NCBI RefSeq assembly: GCF_900110995.1
Contig: NZ_FOJF01000001.1
Location: 4,562,803-4,626,802, forward strand
Source: Chitinophaga sp. YR573
GTDB lineage: Bacteria; Bacteroidota; Bacteroidia; Chitinophagales; Chitinophagaceae
DNA length: 64,000 bases
Direction of reading: 5' to 3'
Positions 54,037-63,845 of the stretch are shown in pieces (position 1 is the stretch's first letter; each line of letters opens with the position of its first letter). The notes below the pieces were generated by a model. The model was not told the origin of the DNA, ran no database searches, and worked only from the letters and a program-made list of their open reading frames with translations. The position numbers and the translations under genes are program-made.

Positions 54037-55716
54037 ATGAATAAGAATAAATATATTTTATCGTTTTTGGTCGGTATACTTTTGCTGGGTACAGTTGCAT
54101 GTAAGAAAGAATTAAATGTGGGAAACCCCAATTTACCTACTGTATCGGGCAATATAAATACAGAATCGGGATTGATATCACTTGCAATAGGAGCTGTGTA
54201 TGTAAATGGTTTTAAGAACGGGGATGACTGGCTGGGAGATAGCTATTTTTCATTGCCTTATGGCTATAGCGAACTATTGGGAGATGTTGTGGGAGCACAG
54301 GCATCTAACCAGTTGATCAGTACGATCAGCATACCGAACTATTATATTCTGGATAATAGTAGTAAGGTTTCTTCTTCAATTTCCAACATTGCACAGATAC
54401 GGGCTAATAATACCAGGGCACAGACTGGTGCAGGATATAACCCGGTTTATTATCAGTGGTTAAATATGTATGCGCTTAACAGTGCCTGCAATACTGTATT
54501 AAGCCTTGTTGATAATATCACTTTTTCAGGAGATGCTACTACCCGGGCTAATACGGTTAAAGCCTGGTGTTACTGGTGGAAAGGATATGCCTATGCCTCT
54601 ATAGGGTCCATGTATTATTCAGGTCTTATTGTGAATGATGCTGGTGGAAGCAGTAATAAATATCTGGTAAAGGATTCTATCATTGCAGAGTCGAACAAAT
54701 ACTTTAATATGACTGCCAGTCTGCTGGGAAGTGGTATTACCAGTGCAACAGATTATACTACTGTATTAGGAGAGTTAATTCCTGCTTATTGCCAGGTTGG
54801 CAATGGAGGAATACTTACAACAGACATGTGGATAAGGAATGTAAATACTATGCTGGCCAGAAATATCCTGGTGAATAAACTGGCTCCATTTGTAAATGGA
54901 AATCCGGATGCAACAATAACAACATCTTCTACTACTGCTATGACTACCGCTGATTGGACCAGTGTACTCACACTGGTAACAAATGGTATCAAGAAAGGAG
55001 ATTATGTATTTACCGGCAGAAGCGCGGGTGCCAATGATTTCATGAGTGCTTCAGGAGGAACCGTTGCTGCTATGACAACGGGTGTTAATACATCTTCAAC
55101 ATTCAGGATAAGTGAGCGCTTTATGCAGAACTTTAAAAGCGGGGATAAGCGTATCAAGAATAATTTTGATACTGCGACCAAATACCTGGATGACATTTCC
55201 TTTGGTACACGCTATAGCATGATAGATGGTGGTAATGATTCAAGCGGTGTATATATGTATGGTAGTACAACTGCTGCGGTATATGAGCTTTTTATTGCAG
55301 GTAGTTATGAAGAGAATGCACTGATGCTGGCCGAAGCTAATATCAGATTGGGCAATACAGATGCCGGGCTGGCTTATATAGATGCTGTAAGAACATATCT
55401 GGGAGCCGGTGTTGCTACTGTTACAGGAACAGGTTTAACAAAGGCCGCAGCGCTTACTGAATTGGTGAAGGAAAGAAGAGTGGCACTTGCGTTCAGAGGA
55501 TTATCTTTTTATGATAGCAGGAGATGGGGCTGGACTTATGACATCAGTAATGGTGGAGGAAGTTATGGAAATACATTCCTGACTTCTGCCGGTGTGGTGA
55601 ATACTAATGTTACCATCAATTACAACTTCCTGGATTACTGGGATGTACCAGCGGATGAATCAGAATTGAATCCGCCTGCATCGGGTAGTGCGGCTATCTT
55701 AAACCCTAATTTTTAA
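54037..55716 (+). CDS. SusD/RagB-type outer-membrane lipoprotein
   Basis: The 559-residue protein has a lipobox ('LLLGTVACKKELNVGNPN', lipid-modified Cys about residue 22) and a SusD layout with 'NTVKAWCYWWKGYAYASIGS' in the helical core and the C-terminal 'LALIRLGNTDAGLAYID'-like and 'VKERRVALAFRGLSFYDSRR' helices, ending 'LNPPASGSAAILNPNF'. It should bind substrate for the SusC partner. It is the last gene of its two-gene unit, followed by a hairpin before the convergent TPR gene. Confidence 0.9.
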   Translation: MNKNKYILSFLVGILLLGTVACKKELNVGNPNLPTVSGNINTESGLISLAIGAVYVNGFKNGDDWLGDSYFSLPYGYSELLGDVVGAQASNQLISTISIPNYYILDNSSKVSSSISNIAQIRANNTRAQTGAGYNPVYYQWLNMYALNSACNTVLSLVDNITFSGDATTRANTVKAWCYWWKGYAYASIGSMYYSGLIVNDAGGSSNKYLVKDSIIAESNKYFNMTASLLGSGITSATDYTTVLGELIPAYCQVGNGGILTTDMWIRNVNTMLARNILVNKLAPFVNGNPDATITTSSTTAMTTADWTSVLTLVTNGIKKGDYVFTGRSAGANDFMSASGGTVAAMTTGVNTSSTFRISERFMQNFKSGDKRIKNNFDTATKYLDDISFGTRYSMIDGGNDSSGVYMYGSTTAAVYELFIAGSYEENALMLAEANIRLGNTDAGLAYIDAVRTYLGAGVATVTGTGLTKAAALTELVKERRVALAFRGLSFYDSRRWGWTYDISNGGGSYGNTFLTSAGVVNTNVTINYNFLDYWDVPADESELNPPASGSAAILNPNF

Positions 55717-55747
55717 ACGATTTAGAAGGGGGACATATGTTGAGAGC

Positions 55748-55780
55748 GCGGGTCGGGCAATGTCCTGACCTGCTTCGCTT
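55748..55780 (+). terminator. Hairpin terminator after the second SusCD unit
   Basis: A 10-bp stem with two G-T pairs (55748-55757 with 55764-55773) is followed by TTCGCTTTT. It begins 31 bp after the SusD stop and just before the stop of the convergent TPR gene. Confidence 0.5.
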
Positions 55781-56953
55781 TTATAGGTTGCGGAGTAATG
55801 CGTCTACTTCATTCCCATATTTACCTTTAAAGCCGTATAACTGTGCTTTCAGCAACATTTCTTTTGCAGCGGGAATATTCCGTTCCTGTAAATAAAGCAG
55901 GGCGAAATTCCTGTAGGCATACGCATTCCCTTTGTTCATCTCCAGCGCCTCTGTGAACAGCTCCCTTGCCTGCGAAAGATACCCGAGCCGCATTAATACA
56001 TAGCCCTTGTTACTGTACGCATTGGAGTGCTGGTCATCAATTGCAATAGCCTGATTGAACAACGTAATGGCCCTGTCATATTGCTGCAGATCAATCAGTA
56101 CGAATCCCACATCATTTAGTAATTCAGGAGAGGATGGATTGACGGATAAAGCGCGCAGGTACAATTCTATTGCACGGTTCTTGTCGCCGGTCTGACTGTA
56201 ACAATTTCCCAGTTGTGAAAGCACACCTATATGCTGTGGATGTTTCTGTAATACTTTCTCATAAAAGGGGATCGCTTTTTCAAAATGGCGGTCTGCTGCC
56301 CATGCTACTCCCATCAGCCACAGTCCTTCCGTATGTGTTGGATCTAATTGCAGGATATAGCTGCAAAGTCTCCTGCAACTTTTCCTGTCGTAATATTGGA
56401 GGAAATCCCTTGCTTCTGCGAGGTGTTTTTTCGCCAGCGTTATTCTTTGCCTGGCTTTATAAAACTGGCGTATGTAAGGGAAGTTACGGGAAGATTTTAT
56501 CCGTGGACTTCTGAATGGTACCCGTAATTCCTCACCTCTTGATGCTTCTAACTGTAACAGATATGTGTTAAAGGTGATCCCTAACGTTTCCAGTTTCACC
56601 CGGCAAAGATTATCAATACTTAGCAGGGAAAGCATAATATGGGAGGGCAGCAGGTATTCATCTTTCAGTTTCTTCTGATAATAGGCTGCATTCTTCAACA
56701 TCCGTTCTGCCTCCAGTGTAATAGGGATGGATGTAAGAATATTAAAAATGATACTTCTTTCCCAATCCAGTGACTGTAACCAGGTGATGATCTTTTCCCT
56801 TTCAGGATCTTCAATTTCAAGTGTGTTTGTAAAGGAATCCAGTAACCCAAGTAAGATCATCTGGCTATCTATGTAAAAAAGTTCTTTTTCCAGGGAGAAT
56901 TGCCTGGCATAGGATAGCGCGGTTTTTATTTCATTGGACGGGTCGAACAGCAT
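55781..56953 (-). CDS. Clp-N-like plus TPR-repeat protein
   Basis: The 390-residue protein has no signal peptide. The first ~140 residues resemble the double Clp_N (Clp R) repeat: 'ALSYARQFSLEKELFYIDSQ' then 'MILLGLLD', and 'AERMLKNAAYYQKKLKDEYL' then 'LPSHIMLSLLSIDNLCRV'. No ATPase module follows. From about residue 185 come roughly five tetratricopeptide repeats ('KAIPFYEKVLQKHPQHIGVL', 'RAIELYLRALSVNPSSPELL', 'RAITLFNQAIAIDDQHSNAY', 'QARELFTEALEMNKGNAYAY'). It probably holds protein partners together; a Clp link is inferred. Confidence 0.75.
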   Translation of the reverse strand: MLFDPSNEIKTALSYARQFSLEKELFYIDSQMILLGLLDSFTNTLEIEDPEREKIITWLQSLDWERSIIFNILTSIPITLEAERMLKNAAYYQKKLKDEYLLPSHIMLSLLSIDNLCRVKLETLGITFNTYLLQLEASRGEELRVPFRSPRIKSSRNFPYIRQFYKARQRITLAKKHLAEARDFLQYYDRKSCRRLCSYILQLDPTHTEGLWLMGVAWAADRHFEKAIPFYEKVLQKHPQHIGVLSQLGNCYSQTGDKNRAIELYLRALSVNPSSPELLNDVGFVLIDLQQYDRAITLFNQAIAIDDQHSNAYSNKGYVLMRLGYLSQARELFTEALEMNKGNAYAYRNFALLYLQERNIPAAKEMLLKAQLYGFKGKYGNEVDALLRNL

Positions 56954-57083
56954 TAATACTCAATATACAGCAAAAGTATAATATTATTGGTATAAATATC
57001 ACTTCGCTGCAAGGTTATTGCACTATATTCAGATATATTAGCAATCACTTCAATGTTACCATAACCTAAACAATAATTCCACT

Positions 57084-60000
57084 ATGAGAACAATGTTACT
57101 CCTGTTTTTTGCTGTCCTGTTATGCCATACTGCTGTCTATTCACAGGCAGGAGCTGGCATGGATGATAGCTCGGCCTGGCACATCAGTAACCAGGGATCG
57201 GCCTTTCCCGCTGCTTACCAGTTTAACTACACTACGCAGGTCCCATCTGCCGGGAATGGGGGCTGTTTGCGTGTAAGCAGTACACAGCCTGCCAATATCC
57301 TTTTCTGGCAGAAGGTGACTCTCAAAGCCGGAAAGTCTTATACGGTGGATGGCGCTGTAAAGATTGGTAATACGGCCAGTTTCTGGTGTGAATTATACCT
57401 GAGTACTGTAGCCCCCAGTGAAACGACAGACTATGCTCCCAACAGTAACGGGGATGTGGTCCGGGGATTTTCTACCTGGGTGGGTTGCGGGCCTTATACG
57501 GATGGTACTTTTCTGAACAGCTCCTGTTCCGGAAAAAAAATATATACAGCTCCGGGTGCTGATGGCTCGGACGTTGATGTATACTTTGCATTGAAAACAG
57601 GATCATCAGCATCCCCCTTACCGGCTCCATTGGAAGTACTGGCAGATAATCTGCAGGTCATCCTGCTGAAGGACCAGCTGCTGCTTTCTACCAAAGAAGG
57701 AAAGATCGATACCGTCAATTTTAAAGTACTGCATGTATCCCCCTCTGTTACAGTAGAAAATTTCAGAAGCGGGTTGGATGTAGCGCCTACTGCCAGTATG
57801 GACATAGTAGGATTAACCGGTGGGATCAGTATCCCGGGGCAGGATACCACCCTTATTTCTGATACGATGGCCGTAAAAGTAACCGGGTTAAATGGTACTA
57901 CCTTATATCCCATCAGCCTGCGGGCAGTGAGTACTAAAGATTTTATCAGTGCAGTGTATATAGGTGCTGTTGATAACGCACATGCAAAGGTACTGGTGCC
58001 GCATAATGCCCGTGTAGTGCAACTGTCCTCTGCTATTAAAGTAGCGCCACATGCAACTTTTACCATTGTAGACAGTAGTAATACAAATGCTGCAGTGCTT
58101 TCTTTTGTGAGCAATAAAATGAGTGTCATTGTGACAGCAGAAAATGGAGATACAAAGACCTATCGTGTTAAAACGCTGCCTCATGCTATGCCTGTGGAAT
58201 CGCAATCAGGCGTTACTGATAGTGTACCTGTTATCTGTAATAAGATCCTTACTTTAAGTGGTAACACTACACTTACCATCACAGCAAAAGAAGATCCGTT
58301 GAGAGGTAGTTTACTGAATCTTGTATCAGATAATGTATGGTTGTATTTCCCTGCTATCAAACCTGCGGTCTTGAATAGTACCTATCTGCCGCAGATAGTT
58401 ATTAATGGCGTAGCAGCTGTGCCAGACCAGAATATCCGTGTGGAGCAATATCTGCAAGGGAGTGTTGTTATCAGTCAGCCTGCGGGGTATAAACCATTGG
58501 AAGTATTCTCCGGAGATGGGCTTACAGGAACTTCCATGCAGCCGTCTTTATACACATATTACCGCTCTCAGGAACTGGGTGTTATGAATGATACGATCCG
58601 GTCTTTCCGTTTAAAGAAAGGGTATATGGCTACGTTTGCAAAGGATGAACTGGGAACGGGATATAGTCGTGTATATGTAGCGGATAAGGCAGATATTGTA
58701 ATAGATACCTTACCGGCAGGATTATATAAGCAGGTCTCATTTATCCGTGTTATCCCCTGGCGTTGGGTAACAAAGAAAGGCTGGACCAGCGGGTTATCCT
58801 CAGCAGAAGCATTGAACTGCTCCTGGCAGTACGACTGGAATAATGAAGCTGTCTCTGCGCCGAATGTGGAATACATTCCTATGCGGCATAACCGCTATTG
58901 GAACTCTTATGATAATATCAATAATAAGAAAGAAAGCACGCATGCGCTTGGGTTTAATGAACCCGACCGCACCGACCAGGCAAATATGAGTGTAAATGAT
59001 GCTATTGCAGCATGGCCTGAATTATTAAAATCCGGTCTCAGACTAGGTTCTCCGGCCCCTTCTGATGGAGGACTGGAATGGTTGTACCAGTTCATTGATA
59101 AATGCGATGCATTAAACTATCGTGTAGATTTTGTAGCGATGCACTGGTACCTGGGAGGCCAGTCTCCACAGCAATTCTACAATCGACTAAAAGCGATTCA
59201 TGACCGTACCGGAAGACCTATCTGGATTACGGAGTGGAACAATGGCGCTAACTGGACCTGCTGCAAACCTACCTATCCACAGGATGCAGAAGCTATTGCA
59301 GGTTTCCTGCATATGCTGGATACTACCAGCTTTGTAGAAAGATATTCATTGTACGAATGGGTGGAAGATACGCGTCAGATGTTTTACAAATCTCCTACGT
59401 TACTGACGCCTGCCGGTGAGGTATATCGTGATAAAATATCTCCTATGGCGTATAATGCTGCTGCCGCTTACTCTCATCCCTATGCTATTCCTCCGGTATT
59501 ACCTGTTGAATATGCCGGGGCAGGAGTAGGGTTTGATTATGGTAAATCACTGGCGGTAGATATTGATAATGACGGAGACCTTGATATCATTTATTCCGGT
59601 ACAGATCCTTATGTGGGAGGGATCCTTAAAAATGATGGCAATGGTAATTTTACGAATACCAATCAGGCGATTCCTGGTATTTATATTCCTTCTATCAATG
59701 CAGGAGATATCGATGGAGACGGAGATCTGGATATCATCTTCTCCGGATGGGATAAGGCCAATGGCTGGCCTGCTTATGCAAGGATTTTAAGGAATGATGG
59801 TACCGGGATATTTACACTGGAAACACCGGCTGCTGTGAATGCACCAGTGGCTGGTTTTGCTGATCTGGATAATAATGGGTTGATTGATTATTTCATGATT
59901 GGAAATGGAAATAACAACAGATTTTATTTCCAACAGGCAAATGGTTTTTCTACTGCTGTAAACAGGATGAGTAATGGCAACAATATGCAAGACCCGGATG

Positions 60001-61232
60001 CTACCTGGGCTGATCTGGATAATGACAAGGATGTTGATTTTTGTGTAGAAGCCTGGAATAATTCTACTTCACGCCGATACACGCAAATATGGAAGAATAA
60101 TGGCGATGGTACATTTGCGGAGCAAAGTGTTCCTTTCAAACAAAAACACTGGGGTAGTGCGCAGTTTGCAGATATTGATCATGATGGAGACCTGGATATG
60201 TTATTGAACGGAGATGGAGATAGTTACAGTGACAGCGGTAGTAGTGAAGTATACAGGATCTATATCAATGATGGCCGCGGTAGTTTTACAGAAGGTGCTA
60301 CTTTCCAGGGATTCCGTCAGAATTGTAATGGAAAAGGTAGTGCCTTTGCTGACTGGGACAATGATGGCGATTATGATATTATCCTTAGTGGATGGAGTTC
60401 TGCTGGTAACAAAGAAATAGTGAATATTTATCTGAATGATGGTACTGGTATCTTTACGAAAAGTGCAGAAAGTGTTCCTGGTATAAACAAAGGCACGATT
60501 GAGTTAGGAGATTTTAATAATAATGGTAGGATCGATTTATTATTGAATGGTTATTCCGGTGTTGCTTATGCAAGGACTGTTGCTTTCCTGTACAAGAATG
60601 CAACTGCTAATGCAAATACTTCACCTCTTCCACCGGCAACTTTGCAGACTGTGATAGCAGGGGATAGTATATTGTTTAGCTGGTCTGCCGGTTCTGATGC
60701 AGAAACACATGTGAATGCGCTTACTTACAATATGTATCTGAAAGATGCGGGTGGTAAGTATTACATCTTCCCAAATGCTGATTTAACAACCGGTAAGCGA
60801 ATGATTAGCGGTTTAGGTAATGCGTATCAGAATACTGGCTGGAAGCTGAAAGGATTACCGGCTGGTAATTACACCTGGAGTGTACAGACGATTGATGCCG
60901 GATATGCCGGTTCTGTATTTGCAGATGTAGCAACATTCAGTGTGCCTGATACAACTTTACAGGCCAGGAAAGCTGCGGTATTAGTTATGCCTGATAATGC
61001 AGTTACTGTTGCCCCTAATCCTGCTACTGAGCAGGTGACTATTCATCTGAATAAAGAATTTGAGCAGGGTGCTACCGTATCATTGCTGGATGCTAAAGGA
61101 CAGTTGTTATATACTACACCTGTAAGTGGCCTGCAATATGTATTATCATTAGGTAAGATAATACCCGGTATTTATTTTGTGCAGATTAGTAAAGGAGAGA
61201 AGAAGGTAATTAAGAAGATTATCAAACATTAA
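57084..61232 (+). CDS. Secreted GH128-like glycosidase with FG-GAP/VCBS repeats and T9SS domain
   Basis: The 1382-residue protein has a signal peptide (~1-20), a jelly-roll-like N-terminal domain (~25-200), and a glycosidase domain at ~580-800 resembling GH128 (Asl1-like). Glutamates stand in 'HALGFNEPDRT' (E626) and 'RPIWITEWNNGANWT' (E717), a pattern that fits acid/base and nucleophile of a clan-A glycosidase; GH128 enzymes cut beta-1,3-glucan. Seven FG-GAP/VCBS-type loops follow (~826-1155, D-x-D-x-D-G-D variants such as 'DIDGDGDLDIIFSG'), a fibronectin-like stretch, and a type A T9SS sorting domain (~1305-1382, 'APNPATEQVTIHL', ending 'GIYFVQISKGEKKVIKKIIK'). It is likely secreted to the surface. 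Confidence 0.83.
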   Translation: MRTMLLLFFAVLLCHTAVYSQAGAGMDDSSAWHISNQGSAFPAAYQFNYTTQVPSAGNGGCLRVSSTQPANILFWQKVTLKAGKSYTVDGAVKIGNTASFWCELYLSTVAPSETTDYAPNSNGDVVRGFSTWVGCGPYTDGTFLNSSCSGKKIYTAPGADGSDVDVYFALKTGSSASPLPAPLEVLADNLQVILLKDQLLLSTKEGKIDTVNFKVLHVSPSVTVENFRSGLDVAPTASMDIVGLTGGISIPGQDTTLISDTMAVKVTGLNGTTLYPISLRAVSTKDFISAVYIGAVDNAHAKVLVPHNARVVQLSSAIKVAPHATFTIVDSSNTNAAVLSFVSNKMSVIVTAENGDTKTYRVKTLPHAMPVESQSGVTDSVPVICNKILTLSGNTTLTITAKEDPLRGSLLNLVSDNVWLYFPAIKPAVLNSTYLPQIVINGVAAVPDQNIRVEQYLQGSVVISQPAGYKPLEVFSGDGLTGTSMQPSLYTYYRSQELGVMNDTIRSFRLKKGYMATFAKDELGTGYSRVYVADKADIVIDTLPAGLYKQVSFIRVIPWRWVTKKGWTSGLSSAEALNCSWQYDWNNEAVSAPNVEYIPMRHNRYWNSYDNINNKKESTHALGFNEPDRTDQANMSVNDAIAAWPELLKSGLRLGSPAPSDGGLEWLYQFIDKCDALNYRVDFVAMHWYLGGQSPQQFYNRLKAIHDRTGRPIWITEWNNGANWTCCKPTYPQDAEAIAGFLHMLDTTSFVERYSLYEWVEDTRQMFYKSPTLLTPAGEVYRDKISPMAYNAAAAYSHPYAIPPVLPVEYAGAGVGFDYGKSLAVDIDNDGDLDIIYSGTDPYVGGILKNDGNGNFTNTNQAIPGIYIPSINAGDIDGDGDLDIIFSGWDKANGWPAYARILRNDGTGIFTLETPAAVNAPVAGFADLDNNGLIDYFMIGNGNNNRFYFQQANGFSTAVNRMSNGNNMQDPDATWADLDNDKDVDFCVEAWNNSTSRRYTQIWKNNGDGTFAEQSVPFKQKHWGSAQFADIDHDGDLDMLLNGDGDSYSDSGSSEVYRIYINDGRGSFTEGATFQGFRQNCNGKGSAFADWDNDGDYDIILSGWSSAGNKEIVNIYLNDGTGIFTKSAESVPGINKGTIELGDFNNNGRIDLLLNGYSGVAYARTVAFLYKNATANANTSPLPPATLQTVIAGDSILFSWSAGSDAETHVNALTYNMYLKDAGGKYYIFPNADLTTGKRMISGLGNAYQNTGWKLKGLPAGNYTWSVQTIDAGYAGSVFADVATFSVPDTTLQARKAAVLVMPDNAVTVAPNPATEQVTIHLNKEFEQGATVSLLDAKGQLLYTTPVSGLQYVLSLGKIIPGIYFVQISKGEKKVIKKIIKH

Positions 61233-61234
61233 AA

Positions 61235-61388
61235 GCTCCGTTAGGAGCTCCGTGTTTGTAGCAAATGATTTATATTTTCTTCAATTGACTCCGTAGGAGT
61301 CCCCTAAAAGGCAAATATTAGGGGACTCCTACGGAGTCTTGTTTTGTAGTTTAATGTGTTTCTACAAACACGTGGCTCCTAACGGAGC
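61235..61388. repeat. Nested REP-like palindromes between genes
   Basis: An outer inverted repeat (27 nt at 61235-61261 with 61362-61388, two mismatches) encloses a perfect 21-bp inverted repeat (61287-61307 with 61318-61338, 10-nt loop). The short units GCTCCGTTAGGAGC and ACTCCGTAGGAGT are themselves palindromic. It begins 3 bp after the glycosidase stop and ends 39 bp before the stop of the convergent gene, like intergenic REP/BIME elements. It could act as a bidirectional terminator. Confidence 0.8.
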
Positions 61389-61426
61389 CTATTGTGTCTT
61401 GTTATAAACAGAGACGTTTAATCACT

Positions 61427-63616
61427 TTATAATTTCAACAACCCGAATTTATACAACATATTCACCGGTTTATTATCCCAGAATAATTCAAAGTCTTCTA
61501 ACCCGGCTTCTGTATAACTGTCCATGACTTCTTTCAGCGTATGAGTCTTTGGGTTAGCAACAGATAATTTCTCCAGCATTCCTGCCAGCCAGTTACCTTG
61601 TGCCTGATCCACGCTAATTGCGTATTTCTCTTTTTTATTCTGGAAAGTAAGAGAGGCCATCTCCCAGGTATTCCCTTTCTTGGATTTTGTAAAGTTTTCT
61701 ACAGCAGGCGTTCTGCCTAGCCATACTACTTTAGCCGTGGGTTTAGCAGTACCAAGATGATCTTCTGTAAGGGCATTTACAATATAATCTGGAGAGATCT
61801 TAGTCTTAGGTACCTTAAAATCAAACCATTTCTGCAAAGGATCTGTTAAACAGATGCCATGCATAAAATTCAGTAAGGATTTTTTAAGTCCGAAGCTGAA
61901 GAGTTCATGTTCTGTACCTGTTTCATCAATATGCACAATATCGTTATTGGCAAAGCTGCCAATGACCAATGATTCTTTCCGCACATTGAACTTCTCCGGT
62001 TCCATACCCACAGGACTATGCGCTGTCATCGTAAACTGATGCCAGAACGCAGATTGCAGAATCCCCGCCTGGAACATTTGTCTGACCATTTCCAGGGAGT
62101 CTATTGTTTCCTGTGCTGTTTGGGTAGGGAAGCCATACATCAGGTAAGCATGCACCATAATGCCCGCTTCGGTGAAGTGTTTGTTCACCTGTGCCACCTG
62201 AGATACGGTAATGCCTTTTTGTATGAGTTCCAGCAGACGGTCGGAAGCCACTTCCAATCCGCCGGAAACAGCGATACAACCGGATTCTTTCAGTAAGATG
62301 CAGAGGTCGCGGGTGAAGCTCTTTTCAAAGCGCACGTTCGTCCACCAGCTGACTGTTAATTTGCGGCGGATGATTTCCAGGGCTAATGAACGCATGAGTG
62401 CAGGTGGTGCTGCTTCATCTACAAAGTGAAAGCCGTTTTGTCCTGTCTGCGCAATGATCTCTTCCATACGGTCACAGAGGAGTTGTGCCGCTACCGGTTC
62501 GTAAAGTTTGATATAATCCAGGGAGATATCGCAGAAGGTACATTTACCCCAGTAGCAGCCATGTGCCATGGTGAGTTTATTCCAGCGCCCGTCGCTCCAC
62601 ATGCGGTGCATGGGGTTGACTACTTCTATGGCAGAGATATATTTATCCAGGAGAAAATCGCTGTAATCTGGTGTGCCTACCTGGCCTTGTTTATAGTCAG
62701 TGCAGGATTTGTTATTGGAATAAGTGACCTGCCCGTCTATTACAGAGAAAGTACGTTTTAATTCGTTGAGTTCTTTTTTCCCTTCTACAAAGGCAAACAG
62801 GTTTTCCAATGGAGCTTCCCCATCATCCAGTGAAACGAAATCATAGAATTCGAATACACGGGCATCGGAAAGGGAGCGGAGTTCTGTATTGGCGAAGCCA
62901 CCACCCATTGCTATTCGCACAGAAGGGTAGTGTTTTTTGATCCATTGCCCACAGCGAAGGGAAGTATACAGGTTACCCGGGAAAGGAACGGAAATAGCCA
63001 CCATTTTAGGCTGTACGGCCGCCATATGTTTCTCCAGGATATCTATGAGGATCTGATCTATGTAAGTATAGTCTTTTTGCAGGGCTTCGTACAGTTCGTC
63101 GAAGCTGTTGGCTGAGCGGGCCAGTTTCTCTGCATAACGGCTGAAGCCGAAGTGTTCATCAACGGCTTCCATGATGAGGTCGGAGAGGTCTTCCAGGTAC
63201 ATGGTAGCCAGGTGTTTGGCTTTGTCCTGTGTACCCATAGAGCCAAATGCATGGTTCAGGTCATCGAGCTGGGCAAAGCGGTTGGCTTCCGGCAGGAAAT
63301 CGCGTTTACAGATTCTGTGTGCCATGGTAGGGTTTTTACCCTGCAGGAAAGCGATTACATCATCGATAGTGTATATATAGTCATCCTGTAGTGCAACGAT
63401 ACGGGCTGCATTTTCGGATAAAGGAGTATTGATATTAGCAAAAAGGTGCTGTAATCCCTGCTTTGAAAATAAAGCAAGGGTTACTTCGATCCCCAGGTCC
63501 GCCTGGAAAGAAGTAATGTTTTTAGTATTGAGAAAACCTTTCAGGTAGGCCGTCGCCGGGTAAGGCGTGTTCAGCTGTGTAAAAGGCGGAGTAATTAAGA
63601 AAACAGAAGCACCCAA
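61427..63616 (-). CDS. B12-binding radical SAM protein
   Basis: The 729-residue protein begins with a region like a cobalamin-binding domain ('MVAISVPFPGNLYTSLRCGQ', 'RIAMGGGFANTELRSLSD'; about 200-290) and then has a radical SAM core with the cluster-binding C-x3-C-x2-C in 'HGCYWGKCTFCDISLDY' (about residue 355). SAM-contact regions 'GGLEVASDRLLELIQKGIT' and 'HAYLMYGFPTQTAQETIDS' follow. The C-terminal ~170 residues are of unknown type. Such enzymes do methylations, rearrangements or anaerobic ring chemistry. No maturation partner or precursor peptide gene is seen nearby, so the substrate is open. Confidence 0.85.
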   Translation of the reverse strand: MGASVFLITPPFTQLNTPYPATAYLKGFLNTKNITSFQADLGIEVTLALFSKQGLQHLFANINTPLSENAARIVALQDDYIYTIDDVIAFLQGKNPTMAHRICKRDFLPEANRFAQLDDLNHAFGSMGTQDKAKHLATMYLEDLSDLIMEAVDEHFGFSRYAEKLARSANSFDELYEALQKDYTYIDQILIDILEKHMAAVQPKMVAISVPFPGNLYTSLRCGQWIKKHYPSVRIAMGGGFANTELRSLSDARVFEFYDFVSLDDGEAPLENLFAFVEGKKELNELKRTFSVIDGQVTYSNNKSCTDYKQGQVGTPDYSDFLLDKYISAIEVVNPMHRMWSDGRWNKLTMAHGCYWGKCTFCDISLDYIKLYEPVAAQLLCDRMEEIIAQTGQNGFHFVDEAAPPALMRSLALEIIRRKLTVSWWTNVRFEKSFTRDLCILLKESGCIAVSGGLEVASDRLLELIQKGITVSQVAQVNKHFTEAGIMVHAYLMYGFPTQTAQETIDSLEMVRQMFQAGILQSAFWHQFTMTAHSPVGMEPEKFNVRKESLVIGSFANNDIVHIDETGTEHELFSFGLKKSLLNFMHGICLTDPLQKWFDFKVPKTKISPDYIVNALTEDHLGTAKPTAKVVWLGRTPAVENFTKSKKGNTWEMASLTFQNKKEKYAISVDQAQGNWLAGMLEKLSVANPKTHTLKEVMDSYTEAGLEDFELFWDNKPVNMLYKFGLLKL

Positions 63617-63742
63617 ATCAAAGATTTTGATGCGAAATTATCACTAAATAGGTTAAGAAGTGATATTAGTGTCAGATTAGAGGGGATATTAAATAATGAA
63701 AATTTGATATTTTAAGTTAAAATAACACCGATAATATGATTT

Positions 63743-63783
63743 AACCATGCAGATTTAACATTTTATGTTAAATCTGCATGGTT
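63743..63783. terminator. 19-bp perfect inverted repeat
   Basis: The arms AACCATGCAGATTTAACAT (63743-63761) and ATGTTAAATCTGCATGGTT (63765-63783) pair without mismatch around TTT. It lies about 60 bp downstream of the stop of the leftward partial gene at 63846, and upstream of the radical SAM gene, so it probably ends that unit. Confidence 0.6.
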
Positions 63784-63845
63784 GATTAGAATTCAGAACA
63801 AAATTCAACTAGCCTTAGACGACTACTTCTCTATTATTATATTAA

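Noticed and set aside
57494-58129. A 211-codon reverse frame inside the glycosidase gene
   Set aside because: It is a shadow of the low-complexity Ser/Thr/Val coding region of the large forward gene.
61235-61388. Insertion sequence terminal repeats
   Set aside because: The inner space is under 100 bp with no transposase, so a REP-like element is more likely.
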